From contig NZ_JADMJL010000004.1 in assembly GCF_018780585.1 (NCBI RefSeq), forward strand, positions 47,273 through 111,272: DNA of 64,000 nucleotides. The letters are read 5' to 3'. This document shows positions 10,825 through 24,550 of the stretch, one piece after another. Both the position numbers and the translations under genes were made by a program. The first letter of the stretch is position 1. Each line of letters starts with the position of its first letter. Source of the stretch: Methyloversatilis discipulorum. Its GTDB lineage: Bacteria; Pseudomonadota; Gammaproteobacteria; Burkholderiales; Rhodocyclaceae. The notes beneath the pieces are model-generated. The model was not told where the DNA came from. It worked only from the letters and a program-made list of their open reading frames with translations, and did not search any database.

Positions 10825-11604
10825 ATGAACGCCCGCACCCTCAACCCTCGCCTGCTCGCGCTGACCGCGGCAATCGTCGCCGCGCCACTGGCTGCGCAAA
10901 CCACGCCGACGCCGGCCGCCGGCCGCGTCAGTTATCTGTCCGGCACGATGTACGTACAGACTGCCGACAACAAGACGCGCATCCTCGGTCGCGATTCGTC
11001 GATCTACAGCGGCGACGTCATCACCACCGAAAAGACCACGGTGGCGCGCATCGAATTCGGTGACGGCTCGTCGCTGGCGCTGAAACCGCGCAGCCAGGTG
11101 AAGATCGACGGTTACGCCTTCGATGAGGCGAAGCCGGAGAAGGACAGTCTGCTGTACAGCCTGGTCAAGGGCGGCCTGCGTGCAGTGACCGGCCTGATCG
11201 GCAAACGCAATCGCGAGGGCTACCGCGCGAGCACGGTCACCGCCACCATCGGCATACGTGGCACGCGCTTCGGCATGCTGCTGTGCGACGAGAACACCAA
11301 GGACGATCCGGCCTGCATCAAGGCGCTGGAAGAGGCGAAGGACGGCAAGCCGGGCGAGCCGGCGCTGGTGTTCGACGTCGAGGAAGGCAGCATCGAGGTG
11401 AAGAACGATGCCGGCAGCAAGACCTTCGAGGTCGGCCAGGCCGGCGTCGTGTCGAGCAGCAAGTCCGCGCCGCAGCCGCTGCCCGAAAATCCGGGTCTGA
11501 ACGAGTCGTTGCCTTCGTCCACCGCGGCCCGCCCCGGTCCGGCCGGCATGAACGGCAGTACTGGCCTGGGCAGCGATTCTGACGCCTCCTGCACGGTGCA
11601 GTAA
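10825..11604 (+). CDS. FecR-domain secreted protein
   Basis: This 259-residue protein has a signal peptide ending near ALAAQ-TT (residues 1-22). A FecR domain follows (about residues 28-180), with IYSGDVITT, VARIEFGDGSSLALKP and the characteristic TIGIRGTRF. The C-terminus is low-complexity. The ATG at 10825 is preceded by AAGGAG overlapping the stop codon of the giant gene, so the two genes are translationally close and probably one operon. FecR domains of this class often sit beside very large secreted repeat proteins. A role in assembly or anchoring of the upstream protein is inferred. There is no link to iron signalling here, since no sigma factor or TonB receptor is nearby. Confidence 0.85.
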   Translation: MNARTLNPRLLALTAAIVAAPLAAQTTPTPAAGRVSYLSGTMYVQTADNKTRILGRDSSIYSGDVITTEKTTVARIEFGDGSSLALKPRSQVKIDGYAFDEAKPEKDSLLYSLVKGGLRAVTGLIGKRNREGYRASTVTATIGIRGTRFGMLLCDENTKDDPACIKALEEAKDGKPGEPALVFDVEEGSIEVKNDAGSKTFEVGQAGVVSSSKSAPQPLPENPGLNESLPSSTAARPGPAGMNGSTGLGSDSDASCTVQ

Positions 11605-11616
11605 ACGCGCACTTTG

Positions 11617-11641
11617 GAGAGGGCGCCGTCGGCGCCCTCTC
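11617..11641. terminator. GC-rich hairpin between convergent genes
   Basis: A perfect 11-bp stem (GAGAGGGCGCC) with a GTC loop lies between the FecR-domain gene and dsbC, which converge. It has no T tract, so it may act as a weak or bidirectional terminator. Confidence 0.5.
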
Positions 11642-11656
11642 ACCCGCAAACAGCCC

Positions 11657-12370
11657 TTACTTCACGCCCGCCATGCGCTTTTCGAGCTGCGCCACCGGCA
11701 CGTAGCCCGGAATGCGCTCGCCATTGCTGAGGAAGATGGTCGGCGTGCCGCGCACACGGTACTTCTCGCCCAGCGCAACCGACTTCTGCAGACCCGCGGT
11801 GTCGCAGGATGCAGACGCGGCGGCCGGCGCGACGTTGGCGGTCATCCAGTCGCTCCACGCCTTCTGGCGGTCACTGGCGCACCAGATCGCTTCCGACTTT
11901 TTCTGCGAATCCGGGCCGAGAACCGGCGTCAGGAAGGTGTATACGGTCACATCGTTCAGCGTCAGCAGTTCCTTCGCCAGCTTCTTGCAGTAGCCGCAGT
12001 TCGGGTCTTCGAAAGTGGCGATGACGCGCTTGCCGTTGCCGCGCACCTGCTTGATCGCGACGTCCAGCGGCAGCTCGGCGAAGTTGATCGCCGACAGCTG
12101 GTTCACGCGCGCCTGCGTGATGTTCTGGCGCGTCTTCGCGTCGAGGATTTCGCCGAGGATGAGGTAGTTGGCCTTCTCGTCGGTGTAGAGGATTTCTCCG
12201 CCGACGCGCACTTCATACAGGCCCAGATAAGGCGTCTTGGTCACGCCTTCGACCTTGGCACCGGCGCCCAGCGTGGACTCGACTGCGGCCTTGATCGTGT
12301 CTTCCGGCCCCGCCCAGGCGGTCGATGCAGCCAGTGCGCACAGCAGCGCTGCGGTGTGCTTGATGGACAT
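11657..12370 (-). CDS. dsbC: Thiol:disulfide interchange protein DsbC
   Basis: This 237-residue periplasmic disulfide isomerase has a signal peptide of about 20 residues (cleavage after AWA). An N-terminal dimerisation region precedes a thioredoxin-fold domain with the active-site pair C125-G-Y-C128. Two further cysteines (in IWCASD and ASCDT) match the structural disulfide of DsbC, and the cis-Pro loop RGTPT is present. The length is usual for the family. The ATG has AAGGAA upstream. A UbiH-family gene lies 48 bases upstream on the same strand. Confidence 0.93.
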   Translation of the reverse strand: MSIKHTAALLCALAASTAWAGPEDTIKAAVESTLGAGAKVEGVTKTPYLGLYEVRVGGEILYTDEKANYLILGEILDAKTRQNITQARVNQLSAINFAELPLDVAIKQVRGNGKRVIATFEDPNCGYCKKLAKELLTLNDVTVYTFLTPVLGPDSQKKSEAIWCASDRQKAWSDWMTANVAPAAASASCDTAGLQKSVALGEKYRVRGTPTIFLSNGERIPGYVPVAQLEKRMAGVK

Positions 12371-12418
12371 GTAGTTTCCTTGTGAGGGCGCGCATCGTTG
12401 CGCGCCGGTTGTGAGTAC

Positions 12419-13585
12419 TCAGCCGAGTGCGTAGCGTACCAGCGCATTCCTTACGACAGGCAGGCGCCGGGTCAGGTTCAGTCCGCTGTTGCGCAACCAG
12501 GACAGCGCCGGCCACTGCGGCCGGAACAGCTCGTGCAGCGCGTGCGTGGTGAGCTGCATCGCATTCACCTCTTCCGCCCGCTTGCGTTCGTAACGACGCA
12601 GAAGACGCACGTCGCCGAGCACGCTGCGGTCGGCGTCCGCCAGCACTTCGGCCAGCACGCGCACATCGGCAAACCCCAGATTGACGCCGTGGCCGGACAG
12701 CGGATGGATCGCATGCGCCGCGTCGCCCACCAGCGCCACGCTGGGCGCGACCACCTTGGGCACCTGCATCAGCCGCAGCGGAAACCCCGCTGCCGGTGTC
12801 ACCAGTTCGAGCGCACCGAGCACGTGATCGCCGGCAGCGGCTACCTGTGTTGCCAGCGTAGCGGCGTCGTATTGCAGCAATTCGCGCGCGGTCGCTTCCG
12901 GCGCGGACCACACCATGGACATGTGCTGATCGGGCAGCGGCAGGAAGGCGAGCACGCCGTCAGGCCTGAACCACTGCCAGGCGGTGCCCAGATGCGGTTT
13001 CTCGCAGCGGAAGTTGGCGACGACACCCAGTTCCTCGTAATCGGTGAAGCGCGCCTCCAGCCCCGATTGCGCGCGCACCCAGGAATTGACGCCATCGGCC
13101 CCGACCACCAGCGCGGCGTCGAGTACCCGGCCATCCTCCAGCGCCAGCCGCGAGCGACCGTCGGCAACGGTCAGCGACAGCGGCCGCGCCGGACACAGCA
13201 GGGTCACGTTGGCCTGCCGCTTGACGCCTTCCCACAGTTCGCGGGCGATCAGGCTGGATTCGGCGATCCACGCCAGTTCGCCGACCCCGACGTCGAAGGC
13301 GGAAAAGTCGAGCCGCGCGCCGCGGTCGCCGAACACCTCGATGCGCGTCATCGGCTGCAGACGGCCGCTGTCCAGATGCGCCCAGGCGCCGACCGCATCA
13401 AGAAAGCGCGCACTCGACGGACTGACCGCATACACCCGCGCGTCCCAGCCACCGACCGGCCACTCGGGCATGCGCCCCTCGACCAGCGCCACCGACAACT
13501 GCGAGCGACGCAAGGCCGCGCACAGTGCGAGGCCAGGCAGGCCGGCGCCCACCACCACCACATCGAATTCAAGGTCCCGCTGCAT
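12419..13585 (-). CDS. UbiH/UbiF-family FAD-dependent hydroxylase (ubiquinone biosynthesis)
   Basis: This 388-residue flavoprotein monooxygenase has an N-terminal dinucleotide-binding motif (VVVGAGLPGLAL, near residues 10-21), a VVGADGVNS motif mid-chain and the FAD-ribityl motif GDAAHAIHPLSGHGVNLG near residue 285. These define the UbiH/UbiF/COQ6 family, which hydroxylates the aromatic ring of ubiquinone precursors. Which ring position it modifies cannot be read from sequence alone, since betaproteobacteria use varied sets of these enzymes. It lies directly upstream of dsbC on the same strand and may be cotranscribed with it. Confidence 0.88.
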   Translation of the reverse strand: MQRDLEFDVVVVGAGLPGLALCAALRRSQLSVALVEGRMPEWPVGGWDARVYAVSPSSARFLDAVGAWAHLDSGRLQPMTRIEVFGDRGARLDFSAFDVGVGELAWIAESSLIARELWEGVKRQANVTLLCPARPLSLTVADGRSRLALEDGRVLDAALVVGADGVNSWVRAQSGLEARFTDYEELGVVANFRCEKPHLGTAWQWFRPDGVLAFLPLPDQHMSMVWSAPEATARELLQYDAATLATQVAAAGDHVLGALELVTPAAGFPLRLMQVPKVVAPSVALVGDAAHAIHPLSGHGVNLGFADVRVLAEVLADADRSVLGDVRLLRRYERKRAEEVNAMQLTTHALHELFRPQWPALSWLRNSGLNLTRRLPVVRNALVRYALG

Positions 13586-13642
13586 CTGTGCGAACCCATC
13601 CAGGAGAAATCAACCCGCGATTGTCCGGCCGCTGCGCCGTCC

Positions 13643-13671
13643 TTGACAAGTACCGGTGTCTAAACGACAAT
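13643..13671 (+). promoter_or_regulatory. Sigma-70-type promoter of tRNA-Met
   Basis: A consensus -35 TTGACA (13643-13648) is followed after 17 bases by GACAAT (13666-13671). The expected start of transcription is about 10 bases before the tRNA. Confidence 0.8.
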
Positions 13672-13687
13672 CCGCGTCCTTTCGCGT

Positions 13688-13764
13688 GGTGATGTAGCTC
13701 AGCTGGTTAGAGCGACGGATTCATAATCCGTAGGTCGAGGGTTCAAGTCCCCCCATCACCACCA
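13688..13764 (+). tRNA. tRNA-Met (CAT anticodon), elongator type
   Basis: The 77-base cloverleaf has acceptor arms GGTGATG (13688-13694) and CATCACC (13754-13760), discriminator A and an encoded CCA (13762-13764). The D-arm is GCTC..GAGC. The anticodon stem ACGGA/TCCGT encloses loop TTCATAA with CAT at 13722-13724, and the T-arm is GGGTTCAAGTCCC. The first acceptor pair G-C argues against initiator tRNA. A CAT anticodon can also be tRNA-Ile2, but the acceptor sequence fits elongator Met better. Confidence 0.93.
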
Positions 13765-13778
13765 CTCCGGTTGCAGAG

Positions 13779-13809
13779 AAAAGCCCGATCCGCGGATCGG
13801 GCTTTTTTT
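13779..13809 (+). terminator. Rho-independent terminator after tRNA-Met
   Basis: A perfect stem AAAAGCCCGATCC/GGATCGGGCTTTT with a 2-base loop is followed by a run of seven T (13803-13809), 15 bases after the tRNA. Confidence 0.92.
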
Positions 13810-13825
13810 CGTCCAGCTGCCGCGA

Positions 13826-16348
13826 TCAGGCGCTCAGCACTTCGTCCTGCAGCATGCAGTCGGCGTCCGACAGCTCGCCACGGACCTGGTCGCGCAGCAT
13901 GTCGTAGAGCGCGTCGAGGTCGAGTGCGGACACCAGCGGGCGGTCGCGGCCAGTGATGATGAGACGGTCGAGCCAGCGGAAGCGCCCGGCGACCATCTCG
14001 GGAACCGGCCGGATGTCGTTCGGACCGCACTCGGTCACGCTGATCAGATCGTCCACCACCAGTCCGAGGCGACCACGCGCACAGTGCGTGACGACGACGT
14101 GACCGCGGCCGTCTGCGCGCGGCAGGTCGAAGAACACCCGCAGATTGACCACCGGCACGTGTTCCAGCCCGCCCGCATCGTCGAGCGGCAGCACGCCGGC
14201 CACCAGTCCTTCGCCACTGCCGATCCGGCGCACGCGATCGATGTCGGCGGCCTCCAGCACCCGGGCCGCACTCACCGCGAGATGCCGGTCGTCGAGGCGG
14301 AACACCGCGAACTCTTCGCCCTCGCCGGGGCGGACGCCGCTTTCGGTTTCACCCGGGCCGGCGTCCGTGTCGCGGGCGGTCGCGGAGGCCTCCGGCAGCG
14401 CCAGAGCGACGACGGCGACCAGATCGTTACGGTAATCACCGGTCGTCTTGTATTCGCGATAGCCCGCCGACAACGCAACACCGGCCATATGGCGTACGCC
14501 GTCGAAATCGATCAGTGCATGGCGGCTGGCGCCCGCATCGAGTCCGGCGGCGAGCTCGCCCAGCTCCAGCCGGCTTCCCGGCTCAAGATCCTGCCGCGTG
14601 CTGGCGACAACCCGGCCATCGCGCTCGCAGAAGGCGGCCCACACGCCGTCGCGCGCCGGCAGCAGTTCACTCAGCATGGCCCTGAACTCGCGCGCCGATT
14701 CGAACACGATGCCGATGCCGCCGACCACGCGCGTGTCGTCGCCCGGCGCGCGGATGGCCGCGTGGTAGATGTAGGTCGGCGCGTCACGATGCAGCGGACT
14801 GGCTTCGAATGGCGACACGGCATAGCTCTGCGTGCTGGCCAGCCGGATCACCGCGTCGACGACACGCCCGTCGACCTGCCGGCCAACGGTGTCGTCCGCC
14901 GCGCCGGACAGCGTGCTGGACGCGACGATGTGGCCGTCTGCGCCATATACGAAGAGCCGGTCGTACACCGTGTAGAGCCGGTTGATGTCGTCGAGCAGTG
15001 CGCCGAGCGATGCGCGGCCGCGACCGCTGGCGAGCGCCTCGCGCAAGGCTGGCGCCAGCGCCCACCAGCGGCAGTCGTTGGCGCGCTCATACAGATTGCG
15101 GTCCATCACGTCCATCATCAGCCGCGACACGAACTGCAGATCCTGCAGCGTCGACGACATGATGGTGTCGGACAGCGCGGCCAGCGCACGCGAAAACACT
15201 GCGCGCATGCGCTCGCCGGTTTCGCTGATCTGCTGCAGCATGGACTTCAGCTTCAGCGAATCGCCACGACGTCCGCCAGCCATCACCTGGCCGTTCCAGA
15301 CGACCCGGTTCAGCGCGTCCTTGATCGCCCCCGCCTGCGCCTCGATGGTCGCCAGTTCGCTGCAGTTCAGGCCGGACGACTGTGCCCCCGCCCCTTGCAG
15401 CGCGACCGCCTCTTCGCGGAAGGCCGATTCGGCCGGCACCATGACATGACCGCGCCAGCCCGGGCCCGCGTAGCCTTGGTAGCCGGTCGCCTCGCAGGTG
15501 CAGGCAATGTACTCGCGACCGCCGAAGTCGATCAGCGCACCGTCGGCGCCGGTGGCGGCCTCCGGTGTGCGGCCGAGCGGTACGTGGTCGGGATCGCTGC
15601 TGGCGATGACGTGTCCGTCGGCATCGAGCAGCAGCATGACCGCCCGATCGCGCGGGCGACGGAAGGTACGGAAGATGCCGGCCATCTCGTCGTCGAAACG
15701 GAAGGACAGACAGAGCACGCCAAGCGCCCGCCCGTCGGTATCGTCGATGCGTCGCGCGTACACCAGCGCACGTTCGCGTCCCGGCAGCAGCGCGCAGCGC
15801 CCGAAATGTTCGACGTAACCCGGTGCCGCGAGCGCGCGTTCGAGCAGCGCCGGATCGCCCGCCGTCGATTCGGGCAATGCACCAATGGCGGCTCGCACTT
15901 CGCCACGCAGATCGAGCACGAAGATGGCGTCGTACACCGAGTACTTGCGGATGTATTCGTGCAGGCGCGCCTCCAGCCGCTCGCGGCCGTTCGCGTTGGC
16001 ACGCAGGAAACCGCGGATGTCGTCGTCGGTGGCGAGAAAGCCGACGTCGGCCGTGCGCTCGTACAGATTGCGCACCACCACATCGACGACCGTCTGGGCC
16101 CGCGCGCGCATCTGCAGCACCACCTTGTTCACGTTCTCGGCGGCCAGCGCACGCACCAGTTCGGTCTCCAGCCTGCCGAAGGCCTCGCGCGTGCTGGCCA
16201 TGGCCGGCAGGATGGTCTTGGCCTCGGCCGGGCAGACCATCTTGGCCGTGGTCTCGATCAGCCGCCAGGTGAAGCGCAGTTCGGCCAGTTCGCGTTCGCA
16301 GGCGAGCACGCTGCGCATATGGGGAAGCAAGGACTGCGGGCAGGACAT
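13826..16348 (-). CDS. Tandem Cache-domain protein with C-terminal CheW domain
   Basis: This 840-residue protein has no evident transmembrane segment or signal peptide. Two similar blocks (about residues 100-330 and 400-680) look like double-Cache ligand-binding modules: each has NLYERxxD, YxVYDxxFV, an ADGHxxAS motif and a YREY/YQGY element. The C-terminal ~130 residues (after EEFAVFRLDDRHLAVSAARV) form a CheW-like domain with VVNLRVFFDLP and GLVVDDL. CheW normally couples chemoreceptors to CheA. A soluble double Cache sensor ending in CheW suggests a cytoplasmic adaptor that feeds ligand state into the chemotaxis array. The start has GGAG upstream. No che genes are adjacent. Confidence 0.8.
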   Translation of the reverse strand: MSCPQSLLPHMRSVLACERELAELRFTWRLIETTAKMVCPAEAKTILPAMASTREAFGRLETELVRALAAENVNKVVLQMRARAQTVVDVVVRNLYERTADVGFLATDDDIRGFLRANANGRERLEARLHEYIRKYSVYDAIFVLDLRGEVRAAIGALPESTAGDPALLERALAAPGYVEHFGRCALLPGRERALVYARRIDDTDGRALGVLCLSFRFDDEMAGIFRTFRRPRDRAVMLLLDADGHVIASSDPDHVPLGRTPEAATGADGALIDFGGREYIACTCEATGYQGYAGPGWRGHVMVPAESAFREEAVALQGAGAQSSGLNCSELATIEAQAGAIKDALNRVVWNGQVMAGGRRGDSLKLKSMLQQISETGERMRAVFSRALAALSDTIMSSTLQDLQFVSRLMMDVMDRNLYERANDCRWWALAPALREALASGRGRASLGALLDDINRLYTVYDRLFVYGADGHIVASSTLSGAADDTVGRQVDGRVVDAVIRLASTQSYAVSPFEASPLHRDAPTYIYHAAIRAPGDDTRVVGGIGIVFESAREFRAMLSELLPARDGVWAAFCERDGRVVASTRQDLEPGSRLELGELAAGLDAGASRHALIDFDGVRHMAGVALSAGYREYKTTGDYRNDLVAVVALALPEASATARDTDAGPGETESGVRPGEGEEFAVFRLDDRHLAVSAARVLEAADIDRVRRIGSGEGLVAGVLPLDDAGGLEHVPVVNLRVFFDLPRADGRGHVVVTHCARGRLGLVVDDLISVTECGPNDIRPVPEMVAGRFRWLDRLIITGRDRPLVSALDLDALYDMLRDQVRGELSDADCMLQDEVLSA

Positions 16349-16499
16349 CGGTCAGCTCCGTTCTAATGGTTTCGAGCTCAGAACGGCAGCGAAAAACAGA
16401 AGTTAAGCAATTGATTGAAAATCACTTTCATGGTGCATTCACGCACCACGAAAGCGCGTGAAAAGGCGGTATCCGCGGCCTTGCGCCCCTGATCAGGGC

Positions 16500-16527
16500 A
16501 AAAAAAAGGGCGGCCCCAGGCCGCCCC
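16500..16527 (-). terminator. Rho-independent terminator of the PepSY gene
   Basis: Read on the minus strand, GGGCGGCC/GGCCGCCC (16508-16515 with 16519-16526) forms an 8-bp stem with a 3-base loop followed by eight T, 37 bases past the PepSY-gene stop. Confidence 0.88.
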
Positions 16528-16563
16528 TTCTTCAGATCCGTCCGGCGGACCTGCCGACCGGCA

Positions 16564-17085
16564 TCACTCCTTGCCGATCTGCCACTTCTCGTCCGACTGC
16601 GACACCACTTCACCGGATTCGGTATCGACTTCAAGCTTCACTTCCTTGCCGTCGGCGGTCTTGATGTCGAACTCGTAAGAGCCCTTGCCGTCCGGCTCGA
16701 TCTCGTACTCGACCTCGACGATCTCGCCCGGCACCTTCTTCAGCGCGATTTCACGGGCCGCAGCCTCGTTCACCTTGGCGCCAGCGAACTTCGGATGATC
16801 CTTGGTCACTTCTTCCTCGACCTCGACCACCTTGCCCGACTTGCCGGCGCACTCGACATCCCATGCCTTGCCATCCGGCGTCTCGATATCGAATTCATAG
16901 ATGTAACCTTCGCCCGCTTCCTTCTTCAGCTCGACCTTGACGATCTGGCCGGCCTTGGCCTTCAGTGCCGCCTTCATGCACTTTTCGAGACCTGCCGAGG
17001 TCTTCGGCATGTGATGTTCCGCGAATGCCGGTGCGGCGAGGCCCGCAGTGATGAGCAGGGTAGCCAGCAGGTGAGCGCTCTTCAT
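16564..17085 (-). CDS. Secreted protein with two PepSY domains
   Basis: This 173-residue protein has a signal peptide ending at APAFA-EH (about residue 22). Two tandem PepSY-type repeats follow (about residues 30-95 and 100-170), each with a helix and then a beta-hairpin rich in Glu and Lys: [18 protein letters not shown] and [18 protein letters not shown]. PepSY domains are usually periplasmic and are thought to bind or inhibit peptidases or act as small sensor modules; the substrate here is unknown. The gene is monocistronic by its own terminator. An unusual set of inverted repeats lies upstream. Confidence 0.85.
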   Translation of the reverse strand: MKSAHLLATLLITAGLAAPAFAEHHMPKTSAGLEKCMKAALKAKAGQIVKVELKKEAGEGYIYEFDIETPDGKAWDVECAGKSGKVVEVEEEVTKDHPKFAGAKVNEAAAREIALKKVPGEIVEVEYEIEPDGKGSYEFDIKTADGKEVKLEVDTESGEVVSQSDEKWQIGKE

Positions 17086-17163
17086 GGTGTGTTCTCCTTT
17101 TTCGGTATGCCAGAATGGGGTCCGCAGCGTGTTGCGCTGCAGTATCCGAAGTCTAGCCTTCGC

Positions 17164-17240
17164 CCGGGAAAGTTTCCCGGAAGCCGTTCAGAAGGGTGAC
17201 AAATTGGGATATTTTCCCGGCCATACCGGGAAAATATCCC
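17164..17240. repeat. Two nested inverted repeats sharing the TTTCCCGG word
   Basis: CCGGGAAA-G-TTTCCCGG (17164-17180) is a perfect 8+8 palindrome. Some 26 bases on, GGGATATTTTCCCGG (17206-17220) and its exact complement (17226-17240) form a 15-bp stem with loop CCATA. The 8-base word thus occurs four times in 77 bases, between the PepSY gene start and the end of the His-rich gene. It may be an operator or a transcript-end hairpin for the upstream gene. Confidence 0.8.
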
Positions 17241-17291
17241 TGTCGCCCGGCGCACTGTGTTCCCGAGTCGAACAGTGTGCACCCGCACCAA

Positions 17292-17813
17292 TCAATCGCG
17301 TCCCCGGCCATTGCCGTTGCCATTTCCGTTGCCCGGACCGCCGCCGTGCCCACGACCGCCCTTGTCGTGCTTGCCGCCGCGGTGATCGTCGTAGCCGCCA
17401 CGGCGGTGATCATCGCGGTCGTGCCGATCGTAATGCTGATGCGCGTCGTGATGATCGTGGCGCACCTCGCGATAGGCGTGACGCTCGCGATAGCGCGGCA
17501 CATAGACGTCGTTGTACCAGCTGTCCTGCACGAAGTAGACCGGGCGGCCACAGGCCTCGTAACGACCGCAGTACTTGCGCCAGTTCTTGGCATGGCCGGG
17601 CGGTACGTGCATGTAGACCGGCGGCGGCAGATGCGGGCCGGACACGATGACCACCGGCTGCGGGTAGATCAGACGCGGGCGCGGGTAATAGTCGCCGATG
17701 TCGATATGGCCATAGAAGCCGGGCTGTCCGATCGAGATCGACACACCGACGTCGGCGGCCAGCGCCGGCAGTGCGGACAGGGCCAGAGCGGCAGTCATCA
17801 TCATCTTTTTCAT
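17292..17813 (-). CDS. Small secreted protein with His/Gly/Asn-rich tail
   Basis: This 173-residue protein has a signal peptide (MKKMMMTAALALSALPALA). A compact N-terminal half begins VGVSISIGQPGFYG and has a Pro/Tyr-rich PQPVVIVSG segment. Two cysteines in KYCGRYEACGRPVYF could form a disulfide. From about residue 120 the chain is low-complexity, with HDHHDAHQHYDRHD then GNGNGNGN. The histidine cluster could bind metal, but no function is established. The family resembles short conserved secreted proteins of betaproteobacteria. No operon partner is clear. Confidence 0.75.
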   Translation of the reverse strand: MKKMMMTAALALSALPALAADVGVSISIGQPGFYGHIDIGDYYPRPRLIYPQPVVIVSGPHLPPPVYMHVPPGHAKNWRKYCGRYEACGRPVYFVQDSWYNDVYVPRYRERHAYREVRHDHHDAHQHYDRHDRDDHRRGGYDDHRGGKHDKGGRGHGGGPGNGNGNGNGRGRD

Positions 17814-18057
17814 CGTCGTGTCTCCGCGTAGTGAACAGTGATTTCAACGGGTGCGGAGGGCTGGGCGCAGACTGCCACGTGTAATCGACATGCTTCAAAT
17901 CGTTACCGGACGCGCGCCAGACTCCAGACCCGCTGTCACACCCTGCATTCTGGTTGTCGGCCGTCAGCCGGCTTGTAGGAATCGGCGAACCCGGGCGGCG
18001 GTGCCGGCCGACGTCGGCGACACGAGTGGCCGACCGGCAATGAGAGCGTCCGAGTTG

Positions 18058-23643
<5,586 letters not shown>

Positions 23644-23771
23644 GATGGACGGAATTCAGTGAGTTGGCCGCGAGCTTAGCAGCGACGACGGATTCTGCAG
23701 GCGCGGCGCCGCCGGCGATGAACCACCGACCGCGCGTCGCGGGTCGGGACCACGGCCCCGATCGCGTGCAA

Positions 23772-24434
23772 TCAGCGTTCCTGCGGCCGCAGGAAGTCCG
23801 GCATGTCGGCCGGCGCGGCCTTCCAGAACGGCACGGTGCGCGTGGCGTCGATGTCGGCGTCCAGCCATTCGATCGGGATTGCGTAGCGCTCCTCACCCGC
23901 CGTCTTCGCGACGAAGGCGAGGATGCCGACCAGTTCGCCGGCCACGTTGAACAGGCCGCCGCCGCTGTCGCCGATGGCAAAGGGCACGCTCACCTGCATC
24001 ACCGGCGCGCCATCCATCGCGAAGGTGCGGTCCAGCGCACCGACCAGCAGACGTACATCGACGCCGTAGGCGCCGTTGAAACCGAGCAGGCGGTCACCGG
24101 GCTTCAGGTCGCCTGCACGGGCGATCTTCGCCGCCGGAGCCACCAGTTCCGGCACCGACAGCACGCACAGGTCGCGCCAGTCGTCGCGACGAACCACGCT
24201 GGCCGGCTTGGCCACGTACTGATAACTGGCTTTCAGCGACTTCGCGCCGGCGATCACGTGGCAGGCGGTCGCCACCCGCTGCCCCGGCAGCACGACACCG
24301 CTGCCGATCGAGATCGATCCGTCCGGCTGTTCGGCCTGCACCCGCACCGTGGTCTGGATGGCGGTGGCGATGTTCATCGCCTGCGCCGAACAGGCGGCAA
24401 GGGCGAATCCGAGGGCGGCGATCGTTGTTCTCAT
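23772..24434 (-). CDS. Periplasmic trypsin-like serine protease
   Basis: This 220-residue protein has a signal peptide ending SAQA. It has a complete chymotrypsin-fold triad: His59 in TACHVIAG, Asp88 in WRDLCVL and Ser157 in GDSGGG. There is no PDZ domain, so it differs from DegP/HtrA proteases (about 450 residues). Two cysteines (C58, C90) lie near the active site and may pair. The gene stands alone, divergent from the symporter gene. Target proteins are unknown. Confidence 0.85.
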   Translation of the reverse strand: MRTTIAALGFALAACSAQAMNIATAIQTTVRVQAEQPDGSISIGSGVVLPGQRVATACHVIAGAKSLKASYQYVAKPASVVRRDDWRDLCVLSVPELVAPAAKIARAGDLKPGDRLLGFNGAYGVDVRLLVGALDRTFAMDGAPVMQVSVPFAIGDSGGGLFNVAGELVGILAFVAKTAGEERYAIPIEWLDADIDATRTVPFWKAAPADMPDFLRPQER

Positions 24435-24550
24435 AGCGGGCTCCGGTCGGCAGGCTGAAACGCTGGCTGCGCTTCCGACTGCGGCTCACGCACTTGGTTT
24501 CATCGGTGGGCGCCAATGGTATGGTCGGGAAAAATCGCGGAGAAAAGCGC

